From positions 1 to 64,000 of the forward strand of contig CAYPNM010000013.1 in assembly GCA_964412105.1 (NCBI GenBank): DNA of 64,000 bases, read 5' to 3'. Made by a program: the position numbers and the translations under genes. The stretch is from JAKAGZ01 sp964412105. Lineage in GTDB: Bacteria > Bacteroidota > Ignavibacteria > Ignavibacteriales > Ignavibacteriaceae. This document shows, piece after piece, positions 17,672 through 26,085 of the stretch. Each line of letters starts with the position of its first letter. The stretch's first letter is position 1. Below the pieces are notes generated by a model. The model was not told where the DNA came from, did not search any database, and was given only the letters and a program-made list of their open reading frames with translations.

Positions 17672-18369
17672 TTAGACCTAATTCAGGAATATACTTGATT
17701 TCTATGAGACCAGTATTTGATCAAAATTCTATTATCCCCATTGGAAAACTAGATGCAGATAATACGAGTCAGCTTTTTGCAAACTTAATTTTAAATCATA
17801 AAGAGAACCTAGATAAGATCATAAATTATACAACTGTAACTTATTGTTTCAGTGAAAATGACAAAAATTACTTGCCGGATGATTTTACAAAAAATGGGTC
17901 TATGAAAGTTTTTGGCAACACAAAAAATTCATTACAGAATATTAAAAATATTGTTGATAAATTTTTTGCCTCAACAAGCATTAATCTAATTGTTTTTGCC
18001 AACTCTATCGGAGTTTCATCAGCCGATCTAAGAAAGATTCTAGATCTTCTTACATTAGAAGCGGATGCAGTTGTAATTGGTAAGACTAAAAGAGGCAGAG
18101 TTTCTTTAATTGGATTTAATTATTTAAATAATGATTTAATAAAAGAGATCAACTGGGGAAATATCGAGTTTGAAAAATTACTTCACAAAGTAACTAAATA
18201 TGATAATTTCATTTATGTTTGGGAAAATTCACTTTTAATAAATTCAGGTGAAGATTTCAAACTTCTTTATTCGGAGCTTTCAAAAAAAGAAAGCCTGGAA
18301 TATTGCAGCCAGCAAATGCATGAGAAATTCACTCATATTTTTATAGAATATAAGGAGTTGTTAAAATGA
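17668..18369 (+). CDS. DUF2064-like (GT-A fold) protein, degenerate
   Basis: A 233-residue protein that I place tentatively in the DUF2064 / CofC-like sugar-transferase fold. Residues about 110-150 (FANSIGVSSADLRKILDLL, then ADAVVIGKTKRGRVSLIGF) follow the family pattern in which a DSPDLP acidic site is followed by ADAVLGPAxDGGYYLIG. Here the acidic motif is replaced by NSIGVS and the glycine loop by KTKRGR, so metal-dependent transfer is doubtful. It overlaps both neighbours by 4 bp, tying it to nadD. Confidence 0.5.
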   Translation: MIRPNSGIYLISMRPVFDQNSIIPIGKLDADNTSQLFANLILNHKENLDKIINYTTVTYCFSENDKNYLPDDFTKNGSMKVFGNTKNSLQNIKNIVDKFFASTSINLIVFANSIGVSSADLRKILDLLTLEADAVVIGKTKRGRVSLIGFNYLNNDLIKEINWGNIEFEKLLHKVTKYDNFIYVWENSLLINSGEDFKLLYSELSKKESLEYCSQQMHEKFTHIFIEYKELLK

Positions 18370-18944
18370 GTTCTATCGGTATTATCGGTGGAACATTTAA
18401 CCCGGTTCATTTCGGACATCTCATTACAGCTCAGGCAATCAAAGAGATCAGGCATCTCGGTAAAATTATTTTTATACCGTGCAATATTTCACCACATAAA
18501 AAGGATAATTTAGATAATAATCCCTTACACAGATATAAAATGGTACAAAGGGCCATTGAAGGAATTGATGGATTTGAGGTTTCTGATTACGAAATAAAAA
18601 AGGGAGGAATATCTTACACAATCGATACTCTAAAGGAATTCAAAAAAAAATATTCGGACATTGAATTAATAATTGGTTTTGACAATTTGCTGAAGTTTGA
18701 TAGTTGGCAAGAACCGGATAACATTTTGGAGTTAGCTAAATTGGTCGTAATGAAACGAAAGATCGATAAAGTGCCCACTCAAAGAAATAGATACTATAAC
18801 AGAGCAATCATTGTAAATACCCCGCTTATAGAAATCAATGCAACTGATATCAGGCATAGAGTTAGTGAAGGATTATTGGTTGATTTTCTTGTCCCTGAGA
18901 AGGTAAAAGAATATATTTATAATTTTAAGTTGTATAGGAATTAA
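18366..18944 (+). CDS. nadD: Nicotinate-nucleotide adenylyltransferase
   Basis: Converts nicotinate mononucleotide plus ATP to deamido-NAD. The nucleotidyltransferase motif GGTFNPVHFGHL is at the N-terminus, and a variant of the second motif (NATDIRHRVSEG) at the C-terminus. Length 192 is normal. It overlaps the upstream gene by 4 bp and ends 3 bp before the epimerase gene. Confidence 0.95.
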   Translation: MSSIGIIGGTFNPVHFGHLITAQAIKEIRHLGKIIFIPCNISPHKKDNLDNNPLHRYKMVQRAIEGIDGFEVSDYEIKKGGISYTIDTLKEFKKKYSDIELIIGFDNLLKFDSWQEPDNILELAKLVVMKRKIDKVPTQRNRYYNRAIIVNTPLIEINATDIRHRVSEGLLVDFLVPEKVKEYIYNFKLYRN

Positions 18945-18947
18945 TAA

Positions 18948-19871
18948 ATGAAAATACTTGTAACGGGGGGAGCCGGATTTATTGCATCACACATCACAGA
19001 CGCTTTCATTGATCAAGGACACGAAGTTTTTATCCTGGATAATCTATCAACCGGATTTAAAAAAAATATTAACCCTAGAGCTGAATTCATCGAAGCCGAT
19101 ATTTGTGACCAGTCATTATCCCAATTATTTGAAAAAGAAAAATTTGAAGTAGTTAACCATCATGCTGCCCAAATGGATGTACGTCGATCTGTCGCTGATC
19201 CCGCTTTCGATGCTAACACCAATATAATAGGGACGATAAATTTGCTTCAAAATTCAGTAAGAAATGGCGTAAGAAAATTTATATTTGCTTCAACAGGCGG
19301 AGCTGTTTATGGAGAACAAAATTATTTCCCCGCCGACGAAAATCATCCTACTTCCCCGCTCTCGCCATATGGAATTTCAAAACTTGCAGTTGAGAAATAT
19401 CTGTTTTTTTATAGCACACAATATAAATTGAATTACACTGTCCTTCGTTACGCTAACATCTATGGACCCAGACAAAATCCATTTGGAGAAGCTGGAGTTG
19501 TTGCAATTTTTTCCTCAAAGCTGTTAAAAGAGGAGCAAACCATAATAAATGGTTCAGGAAAACAAACCCGTGATTATGTTTTTGTCGGAGATGTTGTTAA
19601 AGCAAACCTGCTAACCATTAATGATGAAAAAAGCGATATATACAATGTAGGAACTGGAAAGGAAACGGATGTAAATGAGCTTTTTAGCGAATTAAACAAA
19701 ATTACAGGCAATAATGCTGCAGAGAAACATGGACCCGCAGCTCCTGGAGAACAAATGAGAAGTGTTATCACATCAGAAAAACTTTTCAAAAAATTTAAGT
19801 GGAAGCCAGATACGGAACTTCATATAGGTTTAGAAAATACCGTGGATTTCTTTAAAAATAATTTGACTTAA
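18948..19871 (+). CDS. NAD-dependent sugar-nucleotide epimerase/dehydratase
   Basis: An extended short-chain dehydrogenase of 307 residues: N-terminal GGAGFIASHI, then FASTGGAVYGE, the catalytic YGISK and the substrate-loop sequence YGPRQNPFGEAGVV. The closest familiar type is UDP-glucose 4-epimerase of the GalE2 kind. It would feed nucleotide sugars to surface polysaccharides. It is embedded in the housekeeping run without a sugar locus immediately nearby, though an exopolysaccharide locus begins about 6 kb further on. Confidence 0.9.
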   Translation: MKILVTGGAGFIASHITDAFIDQGHEVFILDNLSTGFKKNINPRAEFIEADICDQSLSQLFEKEKFEVVNHHAAQMDVRRSVADPAFDANTNIIGTINLLQNSVRNGVRKFIFASTGGAVYGEQNYFPADENHPTSPLSPYGISKLAVEKYLFFYSTQYKLNYTVLRYANIYGPRQNPFGEAGVVAIFSSKLLKEEQTIINGSGKQTRDYVFVGDVVKANLLTINDEKSDIYNVGTGKETDVNELFSELNKITGNNAAEKHGPAAPGEQMRSVITSEKLFKKFKWKPDTELHIGLENTVDFFKNNLT

Positions 19872-19884
19872 AAATATACTTTTA

Positions 19885-20838
19885 ATGATTGAAGAAGTAA
19901 ATATAGAAAAGTTATTAAGCAATGATAGACGATCAGTCGCCAGAGCCATATCAATTGTTGAAAAAGGAGATTCTGAATCTTCTGAATTATTTAAAAGCAT
20001 TTATTCTAATATAGGTAAGGCTTATCGTATTGGAATTACCGGACCGCCGGGTGCTGGAAAAAGCACAATCACTAACCAGTTAACAAAATACCTCCTTAAT
20101 GAAGGGAAGACTATCGGCATAATAGCTGTTGACCCTACAAGCCCTTTTACAGGCGGTGCTCTTTTAGGCGATAGGGTCAGAATGACAGATATTGGCCAGC
20201 GAAGTGATGTTTTTATTCGTAGTATGGCTACTAGAGGCAGCCTTGGGGGCTTGAGTAAAAAAGCCGTTGACGCTGCGGACGTGCTCGATGCCGCCGGTTA
20301 CGAATACATCATTTTAGAAACCGTTGGAGTGGGACAATCAGAACTTGATATTGCACAAGCTGCTGACACAACTATGGTTGTGCTTGTTCCTGAATCGGGC
20401 GATTCTGTTCAGGCGATGAAGGCCGGTTTAATGGAAATAGCAGATTTTTTCATACTTAATAAATGTGATCGGCCGGGTTCTCAACAGGCGGCTGGCGCAT
20501 TAAAGACAATCCTTGGAATGCGCGATCATAATGAAAGTACATGGATGCCAAATATTATTAGATCAATTGCAACTGAGAATAAGGGTATTCCCGAAATTAA
20601 CGATGAGATCAACAAGCATAGAGAATATTTATTAAAGACAAAAAAGTTTTATGCTAATCGCGAAAAAAGGATGAAATCCCGCATTAAAGAAATAGTTGAG
20701 GAAAAATTAAGAAAGGAACTATGGAGCGAAACTAGAGAAAATTCCTTAAATTTGTCTTTAGAGAAAACAATTAATGGCAGCTTATCGCCATATCATATAG
20801 CAGAAGAAATTCTGGAAAACTTTAAAAAACAGATTTAA
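19885..20838 (+). CDS. meaB: Methylmalonyl-CoA mutase-associated GTPase MeaB
   Basis: A G3E-class GTPase that protects and loads cobalamin on methylmalonyl-CoA mutase. The P-loop GPPGAGKSTI, the segment AVDPTSPFTGGALLGDRVRM and LETVGVGQSE are diagnostic; NKCD gives base recognition. At 317 residues it is complete. The mutase is not in the window. Placement before an acyl-CoA dehydrogenase and a carboxyltransferase points to propionyl/branched-chain catabolism. Confidence 0.95.
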   Translation: MIEEVNIEKLLSNDRRSVARAISIVEKGDSESSELFKSIYSNIGKAYRIGITGPPGAGKSTITNQLTKYLLNEGKTIGIIAVDPTSPFTGGALLGDRVRMTDIGQRSDVFIRSMATRGSLGGLSKKAVDAADVLDAAGYEYIILETVGVGQSELDIAQAADTTMVVLVPESGDSVQAMKAGLMEIADFFILNKCDRPGSQQAAGALKTILGMRDHNESTWMPNIIRSIATENKGIPEINDEINKHREYLLKTKKFYANREKRMKSRIKEIVEEKLRKELWSETRENSLNLSLEKTINGSLSPYHIAEEILENFKKQI

Positions 20839-20865
20839 TCTTTCGAATTAAAAAGTGGGGCTCTT

Positions 20866-22029
20866 ATGCAAACTACTGAAATGATTTTTAACACCGATCT
20901 AAATGAAGAGCAAATAATAATAAGAAACACCGTAAGGGAATTTGCCGAGAAAAATATTCGCCCTCGTGTCATGGAATTAGATGAAGCTCAGGAATTTCCT
21001 ATGGATATTATCCATCAACTGGGTGAACTTGGTTTTATGGGAGTAGTGATCAAAGAAGAATACGGCGGTGCAGGGCTTGGATATGTTGAGTTCGCTACAA
21101 TCATAGAAGAACTTGGAAGAGTAGATCCTTCAATTTCTCTTTCTGTTGCTGCTCACAACGGCCTGGGAACTAATCACATTAATATGTTTGCCAGTGAAGA
21201 ATTGAAAAAGAAATATCTTCCTGACCTGGCAAGTGGGAAAAAAGTGGCAGCTTGGGGTTTAACGGAATCTATTTCTGGAAGCGATGCTGGAAGTATGTTA
21301 TCTTATGCAGAAAAAAAAGGTGACTATTACATACTCAATGGAGGCAAAACTTTTACTACCCATGGTACAGTAGGTGAAACCGCAGTAATTATGGCTGTGA
21401 CTGACAAATCAAAGGGCAGAAAGGGAATTTCAGCTTTTGTTCTTGAAAAAGGGATGGAAGGATTTATAACAGGTAAAAAAGAAAATAAGCTTGGGATGCG
21501 TGCAAGTGATACTACTCAATTAATTTTTGATAACTGCAAGGTACCTGCAGAAAATCTTATCGGGAAAGAAGGCGAGGGTTTTATACAGGCAATGAAAATA
21601 CTTGAAGGAGGCCGTATTTCTATTGCTGCATTAAGTGTTGGTTTGGCACAAGGTGCTCTCGACGCAGCGGTAAAATATGCCGGAGAAAGAAAACAATTTG
21701 GCAAACACTTATCTGAATTTCAGGCAATACAATTTAAACTTGCAGATATAGCTATGAATGTAGATGCAGCAAGATTATTAACTCTTCGTGCTGCTGTAAT
21801 GAAAGATAAAGGTCAGCCGAACACTAAAGAAGCCGCGATGGCAAAACTCTTTGCCAGTGAAATTGCTGAAAAAGCGGCCAGCGAAGCTGTACAAATATTT
21901 GGCGGTTATGGTTTTGTCAAAGATTATCCTGTGGAAAAGTTTTATCGTGATGTAAAGCTGCTCACAATCGGTGAAGGGACTTCTGAAATACAAAGAATTG
22001 TAATCGCAAGAGATTTACTAAAAGATTAG
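20866..22029 (+). CDS. Acyl-CoA dehydrogenase (short/branched-chain type)
   Basis: A 387-residue FAD enzyme that oxidises acyl-CoA to enoyl-CoA. AWGLTESISGSDAGS binds FAD/substrate, and the C-terminal part contains QIFGGYGFVKDYPVEKFYRD and IGEGTSEIQRIVIAR, where the catalytic glutamate EGTSE sits in the position of short- and medium-chain enzymes. With meaB before and an acyl-CoA carboxylase beta subunit after, a branched-chain amino acid substrate (isovaleryl-, isobutyryl- or 2-methylbutyryl-CoA) is likely; the chain is not proven. Confidence 0.93.
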   Translation: MQTTEMIFNTDLNEEQIIIRNTVREFAEKNIRPRVMELDEAQEFPMDIIHQLGELGFMGVVIKEEYGGAGLGYVEFATIIEELGRVDPSISLSVAAHNGLGTNHINMFASEELKKKYLPDLASGKKVAAWGLTESISGSDAGSMLSYAEKKGDYYILNGGKTFTTHGTVGETAVIMAVTDKSKGRKGISAFVLEKGMEGFITGKKENKLGMRASDTTQLIFDNCKVPAENLIGKEGEGFIQAMKILEGGRISIAALSVGLAQGALDAAVKYAGERKQFGKHLSEFQAIQFKLADIAMNVDAARLLTLRAAVMKDKGQPNTKEAAMAKLFASEIAEKAASEAVQIFGGYGFVKDYPVEKFYRDVKLLTIGEGTSEIQRIVIARDLLKD

Positions 22030-22037
22030 ACAAATTT

Positions 22038-23705
22038 ATGCGAAAAATCGGACAACCACTTAAAGAGCACGAAACAACACTTAAAAGAGAAGATTTTTAC
22101 AAAAACCTTTTAAGAAAGCTAGAAACAGAAAGAGAAAAAATAAAACTCGGCGGGGGGAAGAAAGCTCTCGAAAAGCACAAATCTAAGGGAAAGCTTACAG
22201 CAAGAGAACGCATTGAATTACTTCTTGACAGTCAAAAGGATTTTCTTGAATTAAATACCTTCGCTGCATATGGCATGTATGAAGAATATGGGGGTGCTCC
22301 TTCTTCCGGTACAGTTTATGGCATAGGAAAGATAGCTGGCAAATATCACCTTATAGTAGCAAATGATGCAACTGTAAAAGCAGGTGCATGGTTTCCTATT
22401 ACAGCCAAGAAAAATTTAAGAGCACAGGAAATTTCAATAGATAACCGGCTTCCCATTATTTATCTGGTTGATAGCGCCGGTGTTTTTCTTCCTCTTCAGG
22501 ATGAAATTTTCCCTGATAAAGAACACTTTGGAAGAATTTTTAGAAACAATGCAGTTATGTCCTCCATGGGCATCCCCCAGATTTCAGCTATTATGGGCCC
22601 ATGCGTAGCAGGTGGTGCATATCTACCGATTATGAGTGACGAAGCATTAATCGTTGAAGGTGAGGGTTCAGTTTTTCTTGCTGGTGCTCATCTTGTAAAA
22701 GCTGCGATAGGAGAAGAAATCGACAATGAAAGTTTGGGTGGTGCAAGAGTTCAATCAAATATCTCAGGTGTTACTGATTACATAATGAAAAATGATCAGG
22801 AATGCCTCGCCCAAATTAAAAGCCTTGTAAGTAAAAACGGTGTTAATCAAAAAGCCGGCTATAACAGGATCGAAAGTCATCCGCCTATATTTCCCCAGAA
22901 AGAAATTTATAGTTTGTTGCCGGAGGATACAATAAAACCTTATGATATGTACGATGTTTTAGCAAGAATAGTGGATGACTCGGAAATTGACGAATATAAA
23001 GCAGGTTATGGCAAAACACTCATTACAGCCTATGCAAGAATTGATGGCTGGGCTGTTGGAATTGTTGCAAACCAGCGCACTGTTGTAAAAACAGAATCTG
23101 ATAAGGGAGTAGGTGAAATGCAGGTAGGTGGCGTAATTTATTCGGACAGTGCGGATAAAGCAGCAAGATTTATTATGAACTGTAATCAGAAAAAAATACC
23201 TCTTGTATTTCTGCAAGATGTGACCGGATTTATGGTTGGCAGCAGAGCCGAGCACGGAGGAATAATAAAAGACGGTGCTAAAATGGTAAATGCAGTTGCT
23301 AATTCGGTGGTCCCTAAGATTACAATCATTGTAGGCAATAGTTTTGGCGCGGGAAATTATGCAATGTGTGGAAAGGCCTATGATCCCAGATTTATTTTTG
23401 CCTACCCGAATGCTAAAATTTCTGTAATGGGAGGACAACAGGCCTCCAGCGTCTTGCTGGATATAAAGTTAAAGCAAGCCCAAAAGAGCGGTAAAGAATT
23501 TTCTCAGGAAGATAAGAAAAAACTGCTTGATGAGATTATACAGTCATACGATAATGCAAGCACGCCTCTTTATGCCGCAGCTCGCCTTTGGATTGATGAA
23601 ATCATTGATCCGGCAAAAACACGTGAATATATTTCAGTAGCTATTGATGTTGCTAATAATAATCCTGATATACCAAGATTTAATCCAGGGGTAATACAGA
23701 CGTGA
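22038..23705 (+). CDS. Acyl-CoA carboxylase beta (carboxyltransferase) subunit
   Basis: Both crotonase-fold halves are present in 555 residues. The N-half VDSAGVFLPLQDEIFPD, EHFGRIFRNNAVMSSMG and CVAGGAYLPIMSDEA matches methylcrotonyl-CoA carboxylase beta subunits more than propionyl-CoA types; the C-half shows DVTGFMVGSRAE and GNSFGAGNYAMCG. It transfers carboxyl from biotin to acyl-CoA. A biotin carboxylase/BCCP subunit is not in the window. With the dehydrogenase 8 bp upstream the pair fits leucine breakdown. Confidence 0.9.
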   Translation: MRKIGQPLKEHETTLKREDFYKNLLRKLETEREKIKLGGGKKALEKHKSKGKLTARERIELLLDSQKDFLELNTFAAYGMYEEYGGAPSSGTVYGIGKIAGKYHLIVANDATVKAGAWFPITAKKNLRAQEISIDNRLPIIYLVDSAGVFLPLQDEIFPDKEHFGRIFRNNAVMSSMGIPQISAIMGPCVAGGAYLPIMSDEALIVEGEGSVFLAGAHLVKAAIGEEIDNESLGGARVQSNISGVTDYIMKNDQECLAQIKSLVSKNGVNQKAGYNRIESHPPIFPQKEIYSLLPEDTIKPYDMYDVLARIVDDSEIDEYKAGYGKTLITAYARIDGWAVGIVANQRTVVKTESDKGVGEMQVGGVIYSDSADKAARFIMNCNQKKIPLVFLQDVTGFMVGSRAEHGGIIKDGAKMVNAVANSVVPKITIIVGNSFGAGNYAMCGKAYDPRFIFAYPNAKISVMGGQQASSVLLDIKLKQAQKSGKEFSQEDKKKLLDEIIQSYDNASTPLYAAARLWIDEIIDPAKTREYISVAIDVANNNPDIPRFNPGVIQT

Positions 23706-23706
23706 A

Positions 23707-24381
23707 ATGCCTTCAATCTGGAACCATTGCAAAATATTTTTAATCCTGTTCCTATTTATTTTAGCTTCTATTCAACCATATATTTTTTCTCAACAGAGTG
23801 AACTTTCAAAAGGTGTAAACTATATATCAGAATTTATAGCATCAGATTACTTTAAAGAACTGGCTAAAACTAACGGTGATCTTGCTCTGACTGATACAAT
23901 TTATTTGCGTGCAGTTCACTTTAAAGATTATAATTATTCAGAAGCTCTCCTTGCGCTCACGTTCGCTGTAATTCCTTATAAAACGGTTCCTATAAAAATT
24001 CCATTATTGGGCCTTAAATTAAATTTTCCTCTAACTTCAGACTGTGATTCAATATTTGCATTAAAAAATAAAAATCTTCCTAAAGAATTCTATGATGATA
24101 CACCCACGGGCAATTACGGAGATAAGGACAAACTGGCTCATTTCTTTGGTAGTGCATATATTTCATATACTTCCAGAATTTTTGATTTAGGGAATCTTAT
24201 TGGTTATTTTGTAGAATCTTTTGAGAATAAGTTTAAAGTTCAGTCAGCCGTTGATCCACGGGATATGATGACAAATACCGTTGGACAATTATTCGGGAGA
24301 ATCTTAAAGAAAAATAAAGCAATTCTTCCATCAGATGTTTTTATAATCCATAATTTGCAATTTATTATAATAAATCTATGA
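23707..24381 (+). CDS. YfiM/DUF2279-like exported protein
   Basis: A 224-residue protein with an N-terminal hydrophobic segment (about residues 8-29, ILFLFILASIQPYIFS) and the motif DKLAHFFGSAYISY followed by AVDPRDMMTNTVGQLFG, which resembles the DK-x-x-H-F-x-G-S and D-P-x-D-x-x-x-N-x-x-G signatures of YfiM/DUF2279 periplasmic lipoproteins. Function is unknown. It starts 1 bp after the carboxyltransferase stop and overlaps the regulator gene by 4 bp. Confidence 0.65.
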   Translation: MPSIWNHCKIFLILFLFILASIQPYIFSQQSELSKGVNYISEFIASDYFKELAKTNGDLALTDTIYLRAVHFKDYNYSEALLALTFAVIPYKTVPIKIPLLGLKLNFPLTSDCDSIFALKNKNLPKEFYDDTPTGNYGDKDKLAHFFGSAYISYTSRIFDLGNLIGYFVESFENKFKVQSAVDPRDMMTNTVGQLFGRILKKNKAILPSDVFIIHNLQFIIINL

Positions 24382-25733
24382 ACTCAGTATTAATTATCGA
24401 TGATGAAAAAGAGATTTGCGAAAGTGTAAAGATGATACTTGAATACGAAAATTATTTAGTTGAATACTCAACTAATGCCGATCAATGTTTAACAATATTA
24501 GCAGAACAGGACTATTCAGCTTTGCTTCTTGATATTCAAATGCCTGAAATCAGCGGATTTGAAGTAATAAAGAAAGTAAAAGTTAAACATCCTAATCTTT
24601 CAGTCGTAATAATTTCCGCACACAGCAGTCTGGAGAACGCAATTAAGGCGACAAAACTTGGCGCATTTGATTTCATTGAAAAACCAATTGATCGTGAAAA
24701 ATTATTAATTAGTGTCAGAAATGCTGTTGAACAAACGAACCTGCTAAATGAAAATACTGAAATCAAGAAATCACTTTCGGGAGATGAAAAAATACTTGGT
24801 AAGAGCAAAGCTATAAGTGACATACTTGGCATTATTGAAAAAGTCGGTCCACTCGATACAAGAGTTTTGATTTCAGGTGACAATGGTACCGGCAAAGAAC
24901 TGGTGGCCCGTGCTTTACATAATAAAAGCAAACGAAAAGACAAAGCATTTATAGAGGTTAACTGCGCAGCTATCCCCAATGAATTAATTGAATCTGAATT
25001 ATTTGGGCATGAAAAAGGATCTTTCACAGGGGCATCTCAACAAAGAATCGGTAAATTTGAGCTTGCAAATAAAGGAACGATCTTTTTGGATGAGATTGGG
25101 GATATGAGCCTCCAGGCTCAAGCAAAAGTTCTTAGAGCAATAGAAGACAACAAAATTGAAAGAGTTGGTAGTGGAAAGAAAATTGAAATTGATGTAAGAA
25201 TTTTATCGGCAACCAACAAAGATCTAAAATCTGAGATAGAAAAAGGGGCTTTCAGAGAAGATCTTTATCACAGGCTAAATGTAATCCCTATTCACATACC
25301 ACCCCTAAAAGATAGAATCGAGGACGTTCCAATCCTTGTTGAACATTTTTCGAATGATATTACTTCAAAACATAAGAAGTCAAAAGTTAAATTTGATGAA
25401 GGAGCAATAAAACTTCTTCAGGAACAGCAGTGGAGCGGAAATGTTAGAGAATTAAGAAATATTATTGAAAGAATTATAATTATAGTTGATAAAAAGGAAA
25501 TTACAAAAAAAGATATCGAATTTTTGTTTGACTCCGGTAAATCATCTGTTGGTGATATTATTGCTGAAAGCAATTCATTTCAGGAATTCAAAGAAAAAGC
25601 TGAAAAGGCATTTATATTAAAGCAATTAAAAAACAATGACTGGAATATTAGTAAAACAGCAGAAGCGCTTGAAATTCAAAGAAGTCATCTCTATAATAAA
25701 ATGAAGAAATACGGAATCGAGAAGGGAGAATAA
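24378..25733 (+). CDS. NtrC-family sigma-54-dependent response regulator
   Basis: Three domains in 451 residues: receiver (1-120, phosphorylatable D52 in LLLDIQMPE), AAA+ ATPase (about 140-380, Walker A SGDNGTGKE, sigma-54 contact loop GSFTGAS, GNVRELRN) and a Fis-type helix-turn-helix (410-450, NISKTAEALEIQRSHLYNKMK). It activates sigma-54 promoters when phosphorylated. No histidine kinase is adjacent on its strand; the hybrid kinase that converges on it 350 bp further has an eroded ATPase. Its GSFTGA rather than GAFTGA loop is a common variant. Confidence 0.95.
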   Translation: MNSVLIIDDEKEICESVKMILEYENYLVEYSTNADQCLTILAEQDYSALLLDIQMPEISGFEVIKKVKVKHPNLSVVIISAHSSLENAIKATKLGAFDFIEKPIDREKLLISVRNAVEQTNLLNENTEIKKSLSGDEKILGKSKAISDILGIIEKVGPLDTRVLISGDNGTGKELVARALHNKSKRKDKAFIEVNCAAIPNELIESELFGHEKGSFTGASQQRIGKFELANKGTIFLDEIGDMSLQAQAKVLRAIEDNKIERVGSGKKIEIDVRILSATNKDLKSEIEKGAFREDLYHRLNVIPIHIPPLKDRIEDVPILVEHFSNDITSKHKKSKVKFDEGAIKLLQEQQWSGNVRELRNIIERIIIIVDKKEITKKDIEFLFDSGKSSVGDIIAESNSFQEFKEKAEKAFILKQLKNNDWNISKTAEALEIQRSHLYNKMKKYGIEKGE

Positions 25734-25735
25734 TT

Positions 25736-26083
25736 ATGGGTAATACTATTTTTTCCAAAATTATCAATAAAGAAATTCCGGCTGATATTGTTTTCGAATC
25801 GGAAAATATTCTGGCATTTAAGGATATCAGGCCTCAAGCGCCTGTACATATTCTTATAATTCCAAAAATAGAGATTCCAAAAGTTACTGATATAAAAAGT
25901 TCCGAGCATAGCAGCCTTTTGGGTGAATTGTTTGATACTGCAAACATGCTTGCAAAACAAATGGGAATTGACCAGGATGGTTTCAGGCTGATATTTAACT
26001 GCGGTAAAAATGGCGGACAGGAAGTATTTCACCTGCATATGCATTTGCTTGGCGGCAGACAAATGAAATGGCCTCCAGGCTGA
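25736..26083 (+). CDS. HIT-family nucleotide hydrolase
   Basis: A 115-residue histidine-triad protein; the active site HLHMHLLGGR near the C-terminus is complete and the N-terminal IFSKIINKEIPADIVFE is typical of HinT-like proteins, which hydrolyse adenosine phosphoramidates. It starts 2 bp after the regulator and ends 2 bp before the convergent hybrid kinase gene. Confidence 0.95.
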   Translation: MGNTIFSKIINKEIPADIVFESENILAFKDIRPQAPVHILIIPKIEIPKVTDIKSSEHSSLLGELFDTANMLAKQMGIDQDGFRLIFNCGKNGGQEVFHLHMHLLGGRQMKWPPG

Positions 26084-26085
26084 AG

